Shown here piece after piece: positions 25,369 to 35,708 of a stretch of 64,000 bases of DNA. Each line of letters opens with the position of its first letter. The first letter of the stretch is position 1. The stretch comes from Bin55 sp965199895 (GTDB lineage: Bacteria > Pseudomonadota > Gammaproteobacteria > Pseudomonadales > Azotimanducaceae), in assembly GCA_965199895.1 (NCBI GenBank), contig CBDATJ010000010.1:1-64000 (forward strand). Reading direction: 5' to 3'. The position numbers were made by a program, and so were the translations under genes. Below the pieces are notes generated by a model, which searched no databases, was not told the origin of the DNA, and saw only the letters and a list, made by a program, of their open reading frames with translations.

Positions 25369-27246
25369 TTATGCGAGTAATTCAGCTAATAATCGATTGA
25401 CGCGTCTCACATGTGTCCCGGTTTCTATTGGGTAGGAACCATCAGCTAACACTGCTTGTTCGTAAATCAAATGCACCAAATCTGAAAACCGAGTTTCGTC
25501 GGGTTCAACCGCTAGATGCTTTACTAAAGAGTGATTGGGATTGATTTCAAGTGACGGCATGGATTGTGGAAGTTTCTGACCTGAAGCTTCCATCAGGCGA
25601 CGCATGTGTAAATCTAGGTCGTGATCTCCCAATACTAAGCAGGCGGGAGAATCAACCAATCGCTTAGACTCACGGACCTCTTCAACCTGATCCGCTAAAA
25701 CTTCTTTAACCCGAGCAAGGAAAGGTTCATCAACAACGGTTTCACTGGAATCATCCTCTTCTTCGACCTCCTTGGACAAGTCAAGACTACTTCTAGTAAT
25801 ATCTTGGAATTTTTTACCTTCAAACTCATCTAGATGCGACATCATCCAAGAGTCTATCTGGTCTCCAAACACCAAAACTTCGATACCTTGACTTTGGAAC
25901 ACCTCTAAGTGAGGACTGTTGCGAGCAGCCCGCTCAGTATCACCGACCACATAGTAGATGAACTCCTGATCGACGGGTGCTCGTTCTATGTACTGCACGA
26001 GTGATGTCCGTTGTGGAGCACGATCTTCTTTTGGGTTCAACGTATCGTTGGTAGTCGTAAATCGTAGTAATTTCACCAGCGTTGAACGATTTGGATTGTT
26101 GAGAGGGGTTCCTTCTTTCATAACGTGACCGAAGTTATCCCAAAACACACTGTATGCTTCTGGATCGTCTACTGCAAGCTTTTCGAGTCTGTCGAGTACT
26201 CTGCGTGCTAGAGCATTCCTGATGGTTTCAACCGATTTAGTTTCTTGCAATGTTTCTCGAGAGACATTCAGTGGTAAATCGCTGGAATCGATGACTCCCT
26301 TAACCCAACGGAGATAGAGCGGTAGAAAAATCTCTGCATCGTCTAGTACAAACACCCGATCTACATATAACTTTAGCCCTCTAGAAGCCTCCAAGTTGAA
26401 AAGATCGAACGGAGCCCGTTTGGGGACATAGAGCAAACTGGTGTACTCAAGACGACCTTCCACTCGGTTGTGGCTCCAAACCACAGGTCCTTCAAAATCG
26501 TGTGAGATGTGCTTGTAAAACTCTATGTATTCGTCATCACTGATTTCAGAACGTGAACGAGTCCAGAGTGCCTTAGCTGCATTGACAGTCTCCCGTTCTT
26601 CGTCTTTCTTTTCTGGATCGGCATTTGGTAGATCAACGGGTACAGAAATGTGATCACTATATCTTCGAACGATTTCTCGTAGTCGATAGGGGCTGGTAAA
26701 TTCTTTCGATTCTTCGTTTAGTTTGAGCGCAACAGACGTGCCTCTAGCTGTTTCGATGTCTTCTACAGTGAATCCTTCTTCTCCTCTGGACTTCCATAGC
26801 GTTCCTTCTTCGGTTCCCGCTTTCCTTGTCCTAACTTCGACTTCATCGGCGACCATAAAGGAACTATAAAAGCCAACTCCAAACTGCCCGATCAAGGAAG
26901 AGTCTGTTTGTTGATCGTCTGCCATCTGCTGAAGAAATTCTTCAGTCCCTGATTTAGCAATAGTTCCCAGGTTTTCGATGACTTCTTGTCGCGTCATACC
27001 GATACCATTATCGGTGACCGTCAGAGTTTGAGCCTCTTCGTCGTAGTCGATCGAGATGTGTAACTCAGCGTCTTCCTTAATGAGTTCTGGGTGATTCAGT
27101 GACTCAAACCGCAATTTATCTATGGCATCAGACGAATTTGAAATTAACTCGCGCAAGAAGACTTCTCGGTTCGAGTACAGTGAGTTGATGACCAAGTGAA
27201 GAAGCTTCTTCGCTTGGGTCTGAAATCCTATAGTTTCTGCAGACAT
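25369..27246 (-). CDS. htpG: Molecular chaperone HtpG (Hsp90)
   Basis: An ATP-dependent dimeric chaperone of 625 residues (E. coli 624). The GHKL ATPase domain shows SNSSDAIDKLRFE, DNGIGMTRQE (ATP lid), LGTIAKSGT and GQFGVGFYSSF. The middle domain carries the catalytic Arg in SRETLQETKSV, and the C-terminal dimerisation domain is complete. The start ATG 27246 is preceded by AGGAG. I could not define a heat-shock promoter with confidence in the 83 bp between it and sucD. Confidence 0.96.
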   Translation of the reverse strand: MSAETIGFQTQAKKLLHLVINSLYSNREVFLRELISNSSDAIDKLRFESLNHPELIKEDAELHISIDYDEEAQTLTVTDNGIGMTRQEVIENLGTIAKSGTEEFLQQMADDQQTDSSLIGQFGVGFYSSFMVADEVEVRTRKAGTEEGTLWKSRGEEGFTVEDIETARGTSVALKLNEESKEFTSPYRLREIVRRYSDHISVPVDLPNADPEKKDEERETVNAAKALWTRSRSEISDDEYIEFYKHISHDFEGPVVWSHNRVEGRLEYTSLLYVPKRAPFDLFNLEASRGLKLYVDRVFVLDDAEIFLPLYLRWVKGVIDSSDLPLNVSRETLQETKSVETIRNALARRVLDRLEKLAVDDPEAYSVFWDNFGHVMKEGTPLNNPNRSTLVKLLRFTTTNDTLNPKEDRAPQRTSLVQYIERAPVDQEFIYYVVGDTERAARNSPHLEVFQSQGIEVLVFGDQIDSWMMSHLDEFEGKKFQDITRSSLDLSKEVEEEDDSSETVVDEPFLARVKEVLADQVEEVRESKRLVDSPACLVLGDHDLDLHMRRLMEASGQKLPQSMPSLEINPNHSLVKHLAVEPDETRFSDLVHLIYEQAVLADGSYPIETGTHVRRVNRLLAELLA

Positions 27247-27329
27247 ATTGCTCCTAGCAAACAGTTGTTATGATTAGAAATAATGCCTAGTCAGTAGATT
27301 TCAAGACCAGAGTGTGGTTTATGATGGGG

Positions 27330-28199
27330 CTAACCGAGTCGTTCGGCGAGAGCAGCACCAATGTGAGCGAGATTGTTAACTGTGGTGACCCCAGCTGCAT
27401 TGAGAGCGGCATACTTGTCCTTTGCGCTCCCTTTTCCTCCAGCAATGATCGCTCCTGCATGCCCCATCCGCTTACCCTTGGGTGCAGTAGCTCCAGCAAT
27501 GTAGGCAACGACCGGTTTGGAAACATGATCTGCAATGTAAGCGGCTGTTTCCTCTTCAGCAGTCCCTCCAATTTCTCCGACCATCACCATTGCATCGGTA
27601 TGTGGATCATCCTCAAACAGACTGACCACATCAATGAAGTTAGTCCCAGGAATCGGATCTCCACCAATACCCACGCAAGTACTTTGTCCTATCTCACGGT
27701 CGGTGAGCTGTTTGACTGCTTCATAGGTCAAGGTTCCAGAACGTGAAACCACTCCGACTCTACCGGGTTTGTGGATATCTGCAGGCATGATGCCAATCTT
27801 GCATTGACCTGGAGTGATGACTCCTGGACAATTAGGCCCGATCATTCTAGTATTGGAGTTGTCCAGTATCGCTTTCACTCGGAGCATATCCAATGTAGGA
27901 ATCCCTTCGGTGATGCAAACGATGAGCTCAACTGCAGCATCAATTGCTTCCAGTAATGAGTCATAAGCAAATCTTGCGGGAACGTATATGACTGAAGTGG
28001 TCGCATTTGTTTCTGCCACCGCTTCTTTCATAGTGTTGAAGACGGGGAGTCCCAAGTGTTGTTGACCACCACGAGAGGGTACTACTCCCCCCACCATTTG
28101 AGTTCCGTAGTCTATAGCTTGTTGGCTATGAAACGTTCCTTGCGAACCCGTGAATCCCTGACAAATAACCCGAGTATTTCGATCAATCAGGATACTCAT
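27330..28199 (-). CDS. sucD: Succinyl-CoA synthetase alpha subunit
   Basis: Carries the phosphorylated histidine that links nucleotide triphosphate formation to succinyl-CoA cleavage. It has 289 residues. The CoA-binding Rossmann domain starts with TRVICQGFTGSQGTFH. The active His is in HAGAIIAGGKGSA (about 245), and RSGTLTYEAV and GIGGDPIPGTNF are family motifs. It overlaps sucC by 4 bp and is the last gene of the TCA block. Confidence 0.96.
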   Translation of the reverse strand: MSILIDRNTRVICQGFTGSQGTFHSQQAIDYGTQMVGGVVPSRGGQQHLGLPVFNTMKEAVAETNATTSVIYVPARFAYDSLLEAIDAAVELIVCITEGIPTLDMLRVKAILDNSNTRMIGPNCPGVITPGQCKIGIMPADIHKPGRVGVVSRSGTLTYEAVKQLTDREIGQSTCVGIGGDPIPGTNFIDVVSLFEDDPHTDAMVMVGEIGGTAEEETAAYIADHVSKPVVAYIAGATAPKGKRMGHAGAIIAGGKGSAKDKYAALNAAGVTTVNNLAHIGAALAERLG

Positions 28200-29365
28200 G
28201 ATGGACCCTTGGTTGCTTCGACCGCTTTCATGGCTGCTCCCTGTAGGGTATTCGCAGCAATGATGTCCAAACCACTTTCCTCAAGAACTCTTCGTCCTTC
28301 AGCAGCACTGTTGCCATCAAATCGAACCACTACCGGTACCGGAACCTCGACTTCTCGATAGGCATCAGCAATGCCTTCTGCAATGACAGCACAAGAGACA
28401 ATACCACCGAAGATATTGATCAACACTGTCTTGATATTGCTATCAGAAAGAACGATTTTGAATGCCTCGGCAACGGCTTCTGCATCAACACCACCGCCAA
28501 CGTCTAGAAAATTTGCAGGGTATCCACCATAGAGTTTGACGATGTCCATCGTCCCCATGGCTAGGCCCGCTCCGTTGACAATACAACCGATGTTTCCATC
28601 CATCGAGACGTAGCTTAGGTTGAACTTAGCTGCTTCTATTTCGCGTTCATCTTCTTGAGAGAGGTCTCTCATTTCAGCAAGTGTTGGTTGTCGATAGAGC
28701 GCGTTATCATCTATGTTCACCTTGGCATCCAGGCAATGAACATCACCCGCTCGAGTGACCACCAGCGGATTTACTTCAACCAACGAACAATCTAATGTGC
28801 TGAATAACTTGCATAGGTTCAAGAAAATCGTGGTAAATTGCCGGATCTGAACTCCCTCTAGTTTCAGACCATACGCCAAAGCGCGACCTTGGTGTTGCTG
28901 AGCACCTAGAAAGGGGTCTATTTCAAGCCTGTGAATCAAATCAGGAGTATTTGCAGCTACCTCTTCGATATCCACACCCCCTTCTGTAGATGCCATGACG
29001 ACTACTCTACGAGAAGAACGATCAATGACCGCACCAAGATACAGCTCTCTTTCGATTTCTGCCACTGATTCGACATAGATGTGTGAAACCAATTGTCCGT
29101 TGGCATCCGTTTGCTTGGTCACCATGTGTTTGTCCAACCAATAATCAGCAAATTCTTGTGCATCGGTTAGATTGTCGACTAATCGAACTCCACCTGCTTT
29201 CCCGCGTCCACCTGCGTGGATTTGAACTTTAACTACCCAACGATTTCCACCCAGGTGTTGAGTTGCTGCTTCCATTTCATCAACACTGCGTACTGCAACA
29301 CCTGAAGAAACCGGCAAATCAAAATCTCGGAATAATGTTTTAGATTGAAATTCGTGGAGATTCAA
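28196..29365 (-). CDS. sucC: Succinyl-CoA synthetase beta subunit
   Basis: The ATP-grasp subunit of succinyl-CoA synthetase, 389 residues (E. coli 388). Features are MNLHEFQSKTLF at the N-terminus, QIHAGGRGKAGGV (nucleotide loop), LEVNPLVVT-like SLVEVNPLVVT and NIFGGIVSC near the C-terminus. It makes succinate from succinyl-CoA with ATP or GTP formation. It lies 63 bp after lpd and overlaps sucD. Confidence 0.96.
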   Translation of the reverse strand: MNLHEFQSKTLFRDFDLPVSSGVAVRSVDEMEAATQHLGGNRWVVKVQIHAGGRGKAGGVRLVDNLTDAQEFADYWLDKHMVTKQTDANGQLVSHIYVESVAEIERELYLGAVIDRSSRRVVVMASTEGGVDIEEVAANTPDLIHRLEIDPFLGAQQHQGRALAYGLKLEGVQIRQFTTIFLNLCKLFSTLDCSLVEVNPLVVTRAGDVHCLDAKVNIDDNALYRQPTLAEMRDLSQEDEREIEAAKFNLSYVSMDGNIGCIVNGAGLAMGTMDIVKLYGGYPANFLDVGGGVDAEAVAEAFKIVLSDSNIKTVLINIFGGIVSCAVIAEGIADAYREVEVPVPVVVRFDGNSAAEGRRVLEESGLDIIAANTLQGAAMKAVEATKGPS

Positions 29366-29428
29366 TGAAGACTATGCCTATCGAGAATTTACTCTATTGA
29401 GGGATCGATGAAGTAATTGAGGCTGTCG

Positions 29429-30865
29429 CTAGGACTTTCGTTTTCGATTAACCGAATGAATGGCAATTCCACCTACGCTCAACGCCGCTTCGTGGACCGA
29501 CTCAGACAATGATGGATGTGCGAACATCGTCAATGCTAAATCTTCAGCAGTCGCACCGAACTCCATCGCGATCACACCCTGTGCAATGATTTCCGAGGCT
29601 TGAGCACCTAGAATATGAACCCCTCGAATACGATCAGTTTTCGCATCTGCAACGATCTTCACCAACCCATCTGTGTCGTTTGCAGCCATCGCACGTCCGT
29701 TCGCACCGTAAGAAAATACTCCCGACTGAACTTGTTCACCGTTAGCTTTAAGCTCTTCTTCGGTTTGACCCACCCATGCAATCTCTGGATGGGTGTAAAT
29801 CACTGAAGGTACCGTCTCGTAATTCACGATAGGCTTGTGTCCGGCAATGCGCTCGGCAACCATGACCCCCTCTTCCATCCCTTTGTGAGCCAACATGGGT
29901 CCGCGAACTACATCCCCAACCGCGTAGACATCAGGAGCATCTGTGAGACAAAGATCGTTGACAAATAAACATCCTCGCTCATCGATGTTGACTTCACAAT
30001 CGTCACTAATCAAATCTTCGGTATAGGGTCGTCGACCTACTGCAACAATGAGTTTGTCACACTCTAGAACGTGATCCTTTCCTTGCCTTTGGTAAGAAAC
30101 CCTCACGGTTCCATTTTCGACTGTGGATTGGACGACTCGAGCACCCATTCGGATATCTAGTCCCTGTTTTTTGAATATCCGTTGTGCGTCTCGTGCAATC
30201 CTTCGATCCGCTGCAGGGAGGAAGTCATCAAGAGCTTCTAGCACCACTACTTCAGATCCTAGTCGACCCCACACACTTCCTAATTCCAACCCAATGATGC
30301 CTGCCCCAATCACACCCAACCGCTTCGGAACTTCCTCAAGCTCCAATGCACCTGTTGAATCTACGATGTATTCGTGATCTAGAGGTGCAGCAGCAATATC
30401 AATCGGAATTGAGCCAGCAGCCAGGATCACATGCTTTGCGAGGATTTCTTCACTTTCACCTTCGTGACTGGTATAGGTAACTCGACGGCCACTACCTAAT
30501 TTACCTGTTCCTGGCAAAAAGGTAACTCCATTACCCTGGAATAACACTCCTATCCCACCCGTCAATCGATCGACCACTGAATCTTTGAATTTCAACATTT
30601 GTTTGATGTCGATTGTGGGTGAATCGACTGATATGCCTTGTGAATTCAAATCGTTGATGTGAGCATAGGTGTGCGATACATCAAGTAGAGCCTTGGAAGG
30701 GATACAACCCCAGTTTAGACAAGTTCCACCTAGTGTGGGCTCACCCGCTGAATCTCGTGACTTATCAATACAAATGACTGAATAACCCAGTTGTGCACAG
30801 CGGATGGCTGATGCGTATCCTGCTGGTCCCGCACCTACAACGACGACATCGGTTTCTCGAACCAT
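29429..30865 (-). CDS. lpdA: Dihydrolipoyl dehydrogenase (E3)
   Basis: Reoxidises the dihydrolipoyl arm of 2-oxoglutarate dehydrogenase with NAD. It has 478 residues. FAD-binding GAGPAGYASAIR and the redox disulfide in GGTCLNWGCIPSKALL come first. A second dinucleotide fold (GVIGAGIIGLELG), AVGDVVRGPMLAHKG and the C-terminal catalytic HAHPSLSE-like FAHPSLSESVHEAAL are also present. It sits directly after sucB (11 bp), as an E3 dedicated to this complex, matching LpdG of Pseudomonas by position. Confidence 0.95.
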   Translation of the reverse strand: MVRETDVVVVGAGPAGYASAIRCAQLGYSVICIDKSRDSAGEPTLGGTCLNWGCIPSKALLDVSHTYAHINDLNSQGISVDSPTIDIKQMLKFKDSVVDRLTGGIGVLFQGNGVTFLPGTGKLGSGRRVTYTSHEGESEEILAKHVILAAGSIPIDIAAAPLDHEYIVDSTGALELEEVPKRLGVIGAGIIGLELGSVWGRLGSEVVVLEALDDFLPAADRRIARDAQRIFKKQGLDIRMGARVVQSTVENGTVRVSYQRQGKDHVLECDKLIVAVGRRPYTEDLISDDCEVNIDERGCLFVNDLCLTDAPDVYAVGDVVRGPMLAHKGMEEGVMVAERIAGHKPIVNYETVPSVIYTHPEIAWVGQTEEELKANGEQVQSGVFSYGANGRAMAANDTDGLVKIVADAKTDRIRGVHILGAQASEIIAQGVIAMEFGATAEDLALTMFAHPSLSESVHEAALSVGGIAIHSVNRKRKS

Positions 30866-30876
30866 AACTGTCCCTC

Positions 30877-32106
30877 CTACAGTTCCAGAAGAATACGAGC
30901 TGGATCTTCTATCATACCCTTGACCGCAACAAGGAAGCGTACCGCTTCTGACCCATCAATCAAACGATGATCATACGATAAAGCCAAGTACATCATCGGT
31001 CGAATCACCATGTTCCCGTCTTCGACAACGGGTCGCTCTTGAATCTTGTGCATCCCCAGTATTGCGGTTTGAGGTGGATTAAGAATGGGCGTAGACATTA
31101 ACGACCCAAAAACCCCTCCATTGGAAATCGTGAAAGTCCCGCCTTGCATATCTTCGATGGCAAGTTTACCTTCTCGGGCTTTGCTTCCATACTCAGAAAT
31201 CTTATCTTCGATTTGTGCAAGCCCCAGAGCGTCTGCATCTCGTACAACCGGTACGACTAATCCTTTTTCTGTGCTCACTGCAACTCCGATATCGTAGTAT
31301 CCGTGATAAACAATGTCTGTTCCATCAATCGATGCATTGACGAGTGGGAACCGCTTTAAAGCTTCTACACAAGCGCGAACGAAAAAGCTCATGAAACCCA
31401 AGCGAGTGCCATTGTGAGTAGCTTGAAACGCTTCTTGATATTGCTTTCTCATCTTTATGATGGGAGACATGTCAGCTTCGTTGAATGTTGTCAACATTGC
31501 AGCATTGCGCTGTGCTTCAACCAACCGATTAGCAATGGTCGCACGTAACCGAGTCATCGGCACACGACGTTGTACCCGTTCTTCGGATTCTTCTACCCGA
31601 TCTGATGGGGAGACTGGAGCGGGGCTTGTATCCGGTTGGGATTTAGGTGTTTCGGACGCAGGCTCATCCGGAACAGACAACATCCGTACGACATCTTGTT
31701 TGGTGATCATGCCATTCCTACCCGAACCTTTGATAGTCGAGAGATCTAAACCCTTTTCTTGAGCGAGTTTTCGAGCTGATGGCGCTACGAGACCTACCGA
31801 TGTCGGTTGCTCTACTTTCTCTTTGGGTTGCGGAGCATTGGCAAGCCATGCGGATGCTCGAGAACCATCCGATGCTTCAAACAGAGCAATTACTTCACTG
31901 CCTTCCACGACGCTTCCCTCACCTTTCATGATCTTGACCAGCTTGCCCGAAACTGGTGCAGGAATTTCTAACGTAGTCTTCTCAGTCTCGACATCGGCGA
32001 GTAACTCATCACGTTTAACTGAGTCTCCCTCCTCCTTGTACCATTTCGAGATCTCTCCTTCGGGGATTGATTCTGGAAATACCGGTGCAGTTATCTCAAT
32101 GGTCAC
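30877..32106 (-). CDS. sucB: Dihydrolipoyl succinyltransferase, E2 of 2-oxoglutarate dehydrogenase
   Basis: Core of the 2-oxoglutarate dehydrogenase complex; transfers the succinyl group to CoA. It has 409 residues. One lipoyl domain (1-75) has the lipoylated lysine in ETEKTTLE. An Ala/Pro/Ser-rich linker is followed by the E3-binding domain (APSARKLAQEKG ... KQDVVRML). The catalytic domain ends with SYDHRLIDGSEAV (His and Asp catalytic). Its first 11 bp overlap the end of sucA. Confidence 0.96.
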   Translation of the reverse strand: MTIEITAPVFPESIPEGEISKWYKEEGDSVKRDELLADVETEKTTLEIPAPVSGKLVKIMKGEGSVVEGSEVIALFEASDGSRASAWLANAPQPKEKVEQPTSVGLVAPSARKLAQEKGLDLSTIKGSGRNGMITKQDVVRMLSVPDEPASETPKSQPDTSPAPVSPSDRVEESEERVQRRVPMTRLRATIANRLVEAQRNAAMLTTFNEADMSPIIKMRKQYQEAFQATHNGTRLGFMSFFVRACVEALKRFPLVNASIDGTDIVYHGYYDIGVAVSTEKGLVVPVVRDADALGLAQIEDKISEYGSKAREGKLAIEDMQGGTFTISNGGVFGSLMSTPILNPPQTAILGMHKIQERPVVEDGNMVIRPMMYLALSYDHRLIDGSEAVRFLVAVKGMIEDPARILLEL

Positions 32107-34954
32107 GAGTTTCTTCTAATTCTCCTATTATTGCTTGTTCCACTACTTCTCGTTGCTGAGAAGCGTGTCGGGAAGGTAGTCCAACAGCGGGGGGAGCTGA
32201 AGCTTTTCGACCCACGTACTGTAACCTAAGGTGCGGATGGGTCACCGCAAACACCCGATCCATGTGGTGTCGGCTTGAGAACCACGCTCCTTGATTCTTC
32301 GGTTCTTCTTGACACCAGACCACTTCATTCAAGTGGATATATTTTGTGACTAAATCACGGAAAATGTCTCTTGGGAATGGATATAGTTGCTCAATGCGAA
32401 CGATGGCTACGTTTGAGATCCCTTTCTCTCGACGTGCGGTGAGTAAATCGTAATAAACCTTTCCAGAACACAAAACCAAGCGAGTAATGTCTTTGGGGTC
32501 TAGCGGGTCAAATTCATCAATGACATTCTGGAACTGACCATCAGCCAGCTCATCGAGTGTAGACGAGGCTAATTTGTGCCTCAACAAACTCTTCGGTGTA
32601 AGCACGATCAAAGGTCGCCTCATCGGTCGAATCATTTGCCGTCGAAGTAAGTGAAAAATTTGAGCAGGTGTCGATGGAATACACACTTGCATGTGGTGTT
32701 GCGCGCAGAGCTGTAAGAATCTCTCCAGACGTGCAGAAGAGTGCTCGGGGCCTGCTCCTTCCAAACCATGCGGTAATAGGACCACTAACCCACATTGTCG
32801 TCCCCACTTTGCTTCACCACTAGATATAAACTGATCGAAGACGACTTGTGCTCCGTTTGCAAAGTCTCCGAATTGCGCTTCCCAAATCACTAGCGTATCC
32901 GGCGATGTAGTCGCATATCCGTATTCAAAGGCAAGCACCGCTTCCTCAGAGAGTAACGAGTCATAGATGTCAAAACGTTGTGATTGAAACGCTTCTTTAA
33001 GGGGGATACCTTGTTCTCCCGTGTTTTGGCAATAGATACAAGCATGTCGATGAGAAAAGGTACCGACACCTACATCTTGACCCGTAATGCGAACATGAAA
33101 CCCTTGATCAAGCAGAGTCGCATAAGCAGCCATTTCGCCAAAGCCCCAATTAATCGCTTTCGCACCTGCTGCCATGCTCTTGCGGTCTTTATAGATTCCT
33201 TGAACTTGCCTGTGCAGTTTAAATCCCTTTCGGATGGTATTCGCACGAGCCATCGTTTCTTGTAATTTTTTGAGAGGGACACTGGTGTCGCTTGGGGTAT
33301 CCCAACCATGATTCAGATAAGGTTTCCAATCCACAAACATGGTCTTGTCTGGTTGATGAATCACCGAAAGAGCAATCCTCTCTCCGTTGTCCAACCGGTC
33401 ACGGATGGAAGATGTCAACGCATCTGATTGTTTCTTGGTGACGACTCCTTCCGCTGCAAGTTTATCTGCGTAGATTGTGCGGGTAGAGGGATGGTTCCGA
33501 ATCTGCTGATACATCAATGGCTGAGTCTTCATTGGATCTTCGGCTTCGTTGTGACCTCTACGTCGATAACAGACTAGGTCAATCAAGACATCTTTGCCAA
33601 ACACATTGACATAGTCGGTGGCAATCTGTGCCACAAACACCACTGCTTCAGGATCATCTGCATTGACGTGAAAGATGGGTGCTCGAATAATCTTCGCAAC
33701 TTCACTGCAGTATTCGGTTGAACGTGCGTCTTCCCGTCTACTTGTCGTAAACCCAATCTGATTGTTAATGATGATGTGGAGCGTCCCGCCCGTGGTAAAA
33801 CCTCGAGTCTGAGACATCTGAAAGGTCTCCATGACCACTCCTTGACCCGCAATGGCGGTATCTCCATGGAGTAGTACCGGAAATACTTGCTCGCGCTCTT
33901 CATCTCCCCGTCGATCCTGTCTCGCCCGACAAGACCCTTCGACTACCGGACCAACAATTTCTAAGTGCGAAGGATTGAAAGCTAATGCTAGGTGGATTTG
34001 TCTGCCATAGGTTTCTAGGTTGGTTGAGAACCCCATGTGATACTTGACATCACCCGTTTCGTAGAGCTGTTCTGCTTTACCCTCAAATTCATCAAAAATC
34101 TCACTCGCTTGTTTCCCTAGGAGGTTGACCAATACATTGAGTCGACCGCGATGCGCCATGCCGATGACAATCTCTTGAACACGCCACATTCCCGCTCGCT
34201 GTGTGATTTCGTGAAGCATGGGAATCAGACTCTCACCCCCTTCCAATCCGAAGCGCTTGGTTCCGGGATAACGGGTGTGCAGATATCGCTCTAACCCTTC
34301 TGCGGCTGTGAGACGTTCAAGGATGCGTTTCCTGATTGTGTCATCAAACTGCAGGCGCGAGTGAACACTTTCAAGTCTACCTCTAATCCACTCTCGTTCT
34401 TGAGTTGAGGAAACATAGACGTACTCTGCTCCTACCGAGCCGCAATAAGTCTGTTCTAGGGCTTCAACGATGTCTCTTAACTTAGCATCTTCACCTTTAA
34501 AAATAAATGAGGAACCCGTACGAAACACTGTGTCGAAATCGGTCGGATGAAGTCCGTGAAACTCTAACTCTAAATCCGGCGCAGTTTCTCGTGTGAAACT
34601 TCCTAGTGGATCGATGTTTGCTTTTCGGTGTCCTCTGGATTGATAAGCTTCAATGAGTTCCATCACTTGAATTTGCTTTCGCTCATGTTCGGACATGATT
34701 GAAGTGGCAACCTTTTCCGGTTGTGCCTTCAGTCGATTACGTCCTAAACGCTCAAAGTGATTGATGATCGAACTGTGCTTAACTTCTACTGATTGAATCA
34801 CCGAACCTGGGAGTGTGCTGAAATAGTCTCGCCACTCTTGAGGAACCTGATTAGCGTTCTCCAAGTACTTTTCGTACATCATTTCGATATACGCTACACT
34901 ACCTCCAGACAAATGCGAGCTTGCTTCCATTCTTTCAAGGAAGGTATCACCCAT
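32096..34954 (-). CDS. sucA: 2-oxoglutarate dehydrogenase E1 component
   Basis: The ThDP-dependent decarboxylase of the complex, 952 residues (E. coli 933). Seen in order: N-terminal SYIEMMYEKYL-type E2-binding stretch, KRFGLEGGESLIP, GMAHRGRLNVLVN, FNPSHLEIVGPVVEG, GDTAIAGQGV, the HRHACIYCQNT region and GLEGAGPEHSSARLERFLQLC. A C-terminal VWCQEEPKNQGAW is also present. It follows sdhB by 47 bp and leads the suc part of the block. Confidence 0.97.
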   Translation of the reverse strand: MGDTFLERMEASSHLSGGSVAYIEMMYEKYLENANQVPQEWRDYFSTLPGSVIQSVEVKHSSIINHFERLGRNRLKAQPEKVATSIMSEHERKQIQVMELIEAYQSRGHRKANIDPLGSFTRETAPDLELEFHGLHPTDFDTVFRTGSSFIFKGEDAKLRDIVEALEQTYCGSVGAEYVYVSSTQEREWIRGRLESVHSRLQFDDTIRKRILERLTAAEGLERYLHTRYPGTKRFGLEGGESLIPMLHEITQRAGMWRVQEIVIGMAHRGRLNVLVNLLGKQASEIFDEFEGKAEQLYETGDVKYHMGFSTNLETYGRQIHLALAFNPSHLEIVGPVVEGSCRARQDRRGDEEREQVFPVLLHGDTAIAGQGVVMETFQMSQTRGFTTGGTLHIIINNQIGFTTSRREDARSTEYCSEVAKIIRAPIFHVNADDPEAVVFVAQIATDYVNVFGKDVLIDLVCYRRRGHNEAEDPMKTQPLMYQQIRNHPSTRTIYADKLAAEGVVTKKQSDALTSSIRDRLDNGERIALSVIHQPDKTMFVDWKPYLNHGWDTPSDTSVPLKKLQETMARANTIRKGFKLHRQVQGIYKDRKSMAAGAKAINWGFGEMAAYATLLDQGFHVRITGQDVGVGTFSHRHACIYCQNTGEQGIPLKEAFQSQRFDIYDSLLSEEAVLAFEYGYATTSPDTLVIWEAQFGDFANGAQVVFDQFISSGEAKWGRQCGLVVLLPHGLEGAGPEHSSARLERFLQLCAQHHMQVCIPSTPAQIFHLLRRQMIRPMRRPLIVLTPKSLLRHKLASSTLDELADGQFQNVIDEFDPLDPKDITRLVLCSGKVYYDLLTARREKGISNVAIVRIEQLYPFPRDIFRDLVTKYIHLNEVVWCQEEPKNQGAWFSSRHHMDRVFAVTHPHLRLQYVGRKASAPPAVGLPSRHASQQREVVEQAIIGELEETRDH

Positions 34955-35001
34955 GAGCAGACTCTCCTAACAAAGTCTCAGTCCAAAACACAATCATATC
35001 A

Positions 35002-35706
35002 TCACGAACCTCGTTTGACGAGCATTGTTCGTATTTCTCCAATCGCTTTGGTTGGGTTTAAGTCTTTAGGACACACATCAACGCAATTCATGATGGAGCG
35101 ACAACGAAAGACACTAAAGGGATCGTCGAGTTCCGCAAGTCTCTCATCAGTTGCTGTGTCTCTGCTGTCTACCAAGAAACGATATGAGTGTAGCAGTGCA
35201 GCTGGACCTAAGAATTTATCGGGATTCCACCAGAATGATGGACAAGACGTAGTACAACAAGCACACAAAATGCACTCATAAGAACCTTCGAGTTTATCGC
35301 GCTCTTCAATGGTTTGTAATCGTTCTTTTGACGGTTTCAACTGATCGTTGATCAAATAGGGTTTTACTGCTTCGTACTGTTTGTAGAACTGCGACATATC
35401 CACCACAAGATCCCGAACCACTGGAAGTCCAGGAAGAGGTCTCAGTACTAACTTGTTACCAGAAGCAACCGCACTCACGGGAGTCTTACACGCTAATCCG
35501 TTGCGACCGTTCATGTTCATACCATCAGAACCGCAAACACCTTCACGACACGAACGACGATAAACAATGCTGGGATCCTGAATTTTGAGAGCTTCTAGTA
35601 CATCCAGCACCATCAAATCTCGACCTTCTGGCAACTCAAAATCGTAGTGTTGCATACGAGGCTTGATGTCTTGCTCGGGTATGAACCGGTAAATGCTCAC
35701 TTGCAT
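35002..35706 (-). CDS. sdhB: Succinate dehydrogenase iron-sulfur subunit
   Basis: Relays electrons from SdhA flavin to the membrane quinone site through [2Fe-2S], [4Fe-4S] and [3Fe-4S] clusters. It has 234 residues. Cluster ligands are visible in SCREGVCGSDGMNMNG, CILCACCTTSCP and CRSIMNCVDVCPKDLNP. FWWNPDKFLGP matches the quinone-site Trp region. It begins 2 bp after the sdhA stop. Confidence 0.97.
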   Translation of the reverse strand: MQVSIYRFIPEQDIKPRMQHYDFELPEGRDLMVLDVLEALKIQDPSIVYRRSCREGVCGSDGMNMNGRNGLACKTPVSAVASGNKLVLRPLPGLPVVRDLVVDMSQFYKQYEAVKPYLINDQLKPSKERLQTIEERDKLEGSYECILCACCTTSCPSFWWNPDKFLGPAALLHSYRFLVDSRDTATDERLAELDDPFSVFRCRSIMNCVDVCPKDLNPTKAIGEIRTMLVKRGS

Positions 35707-35708
35707 AG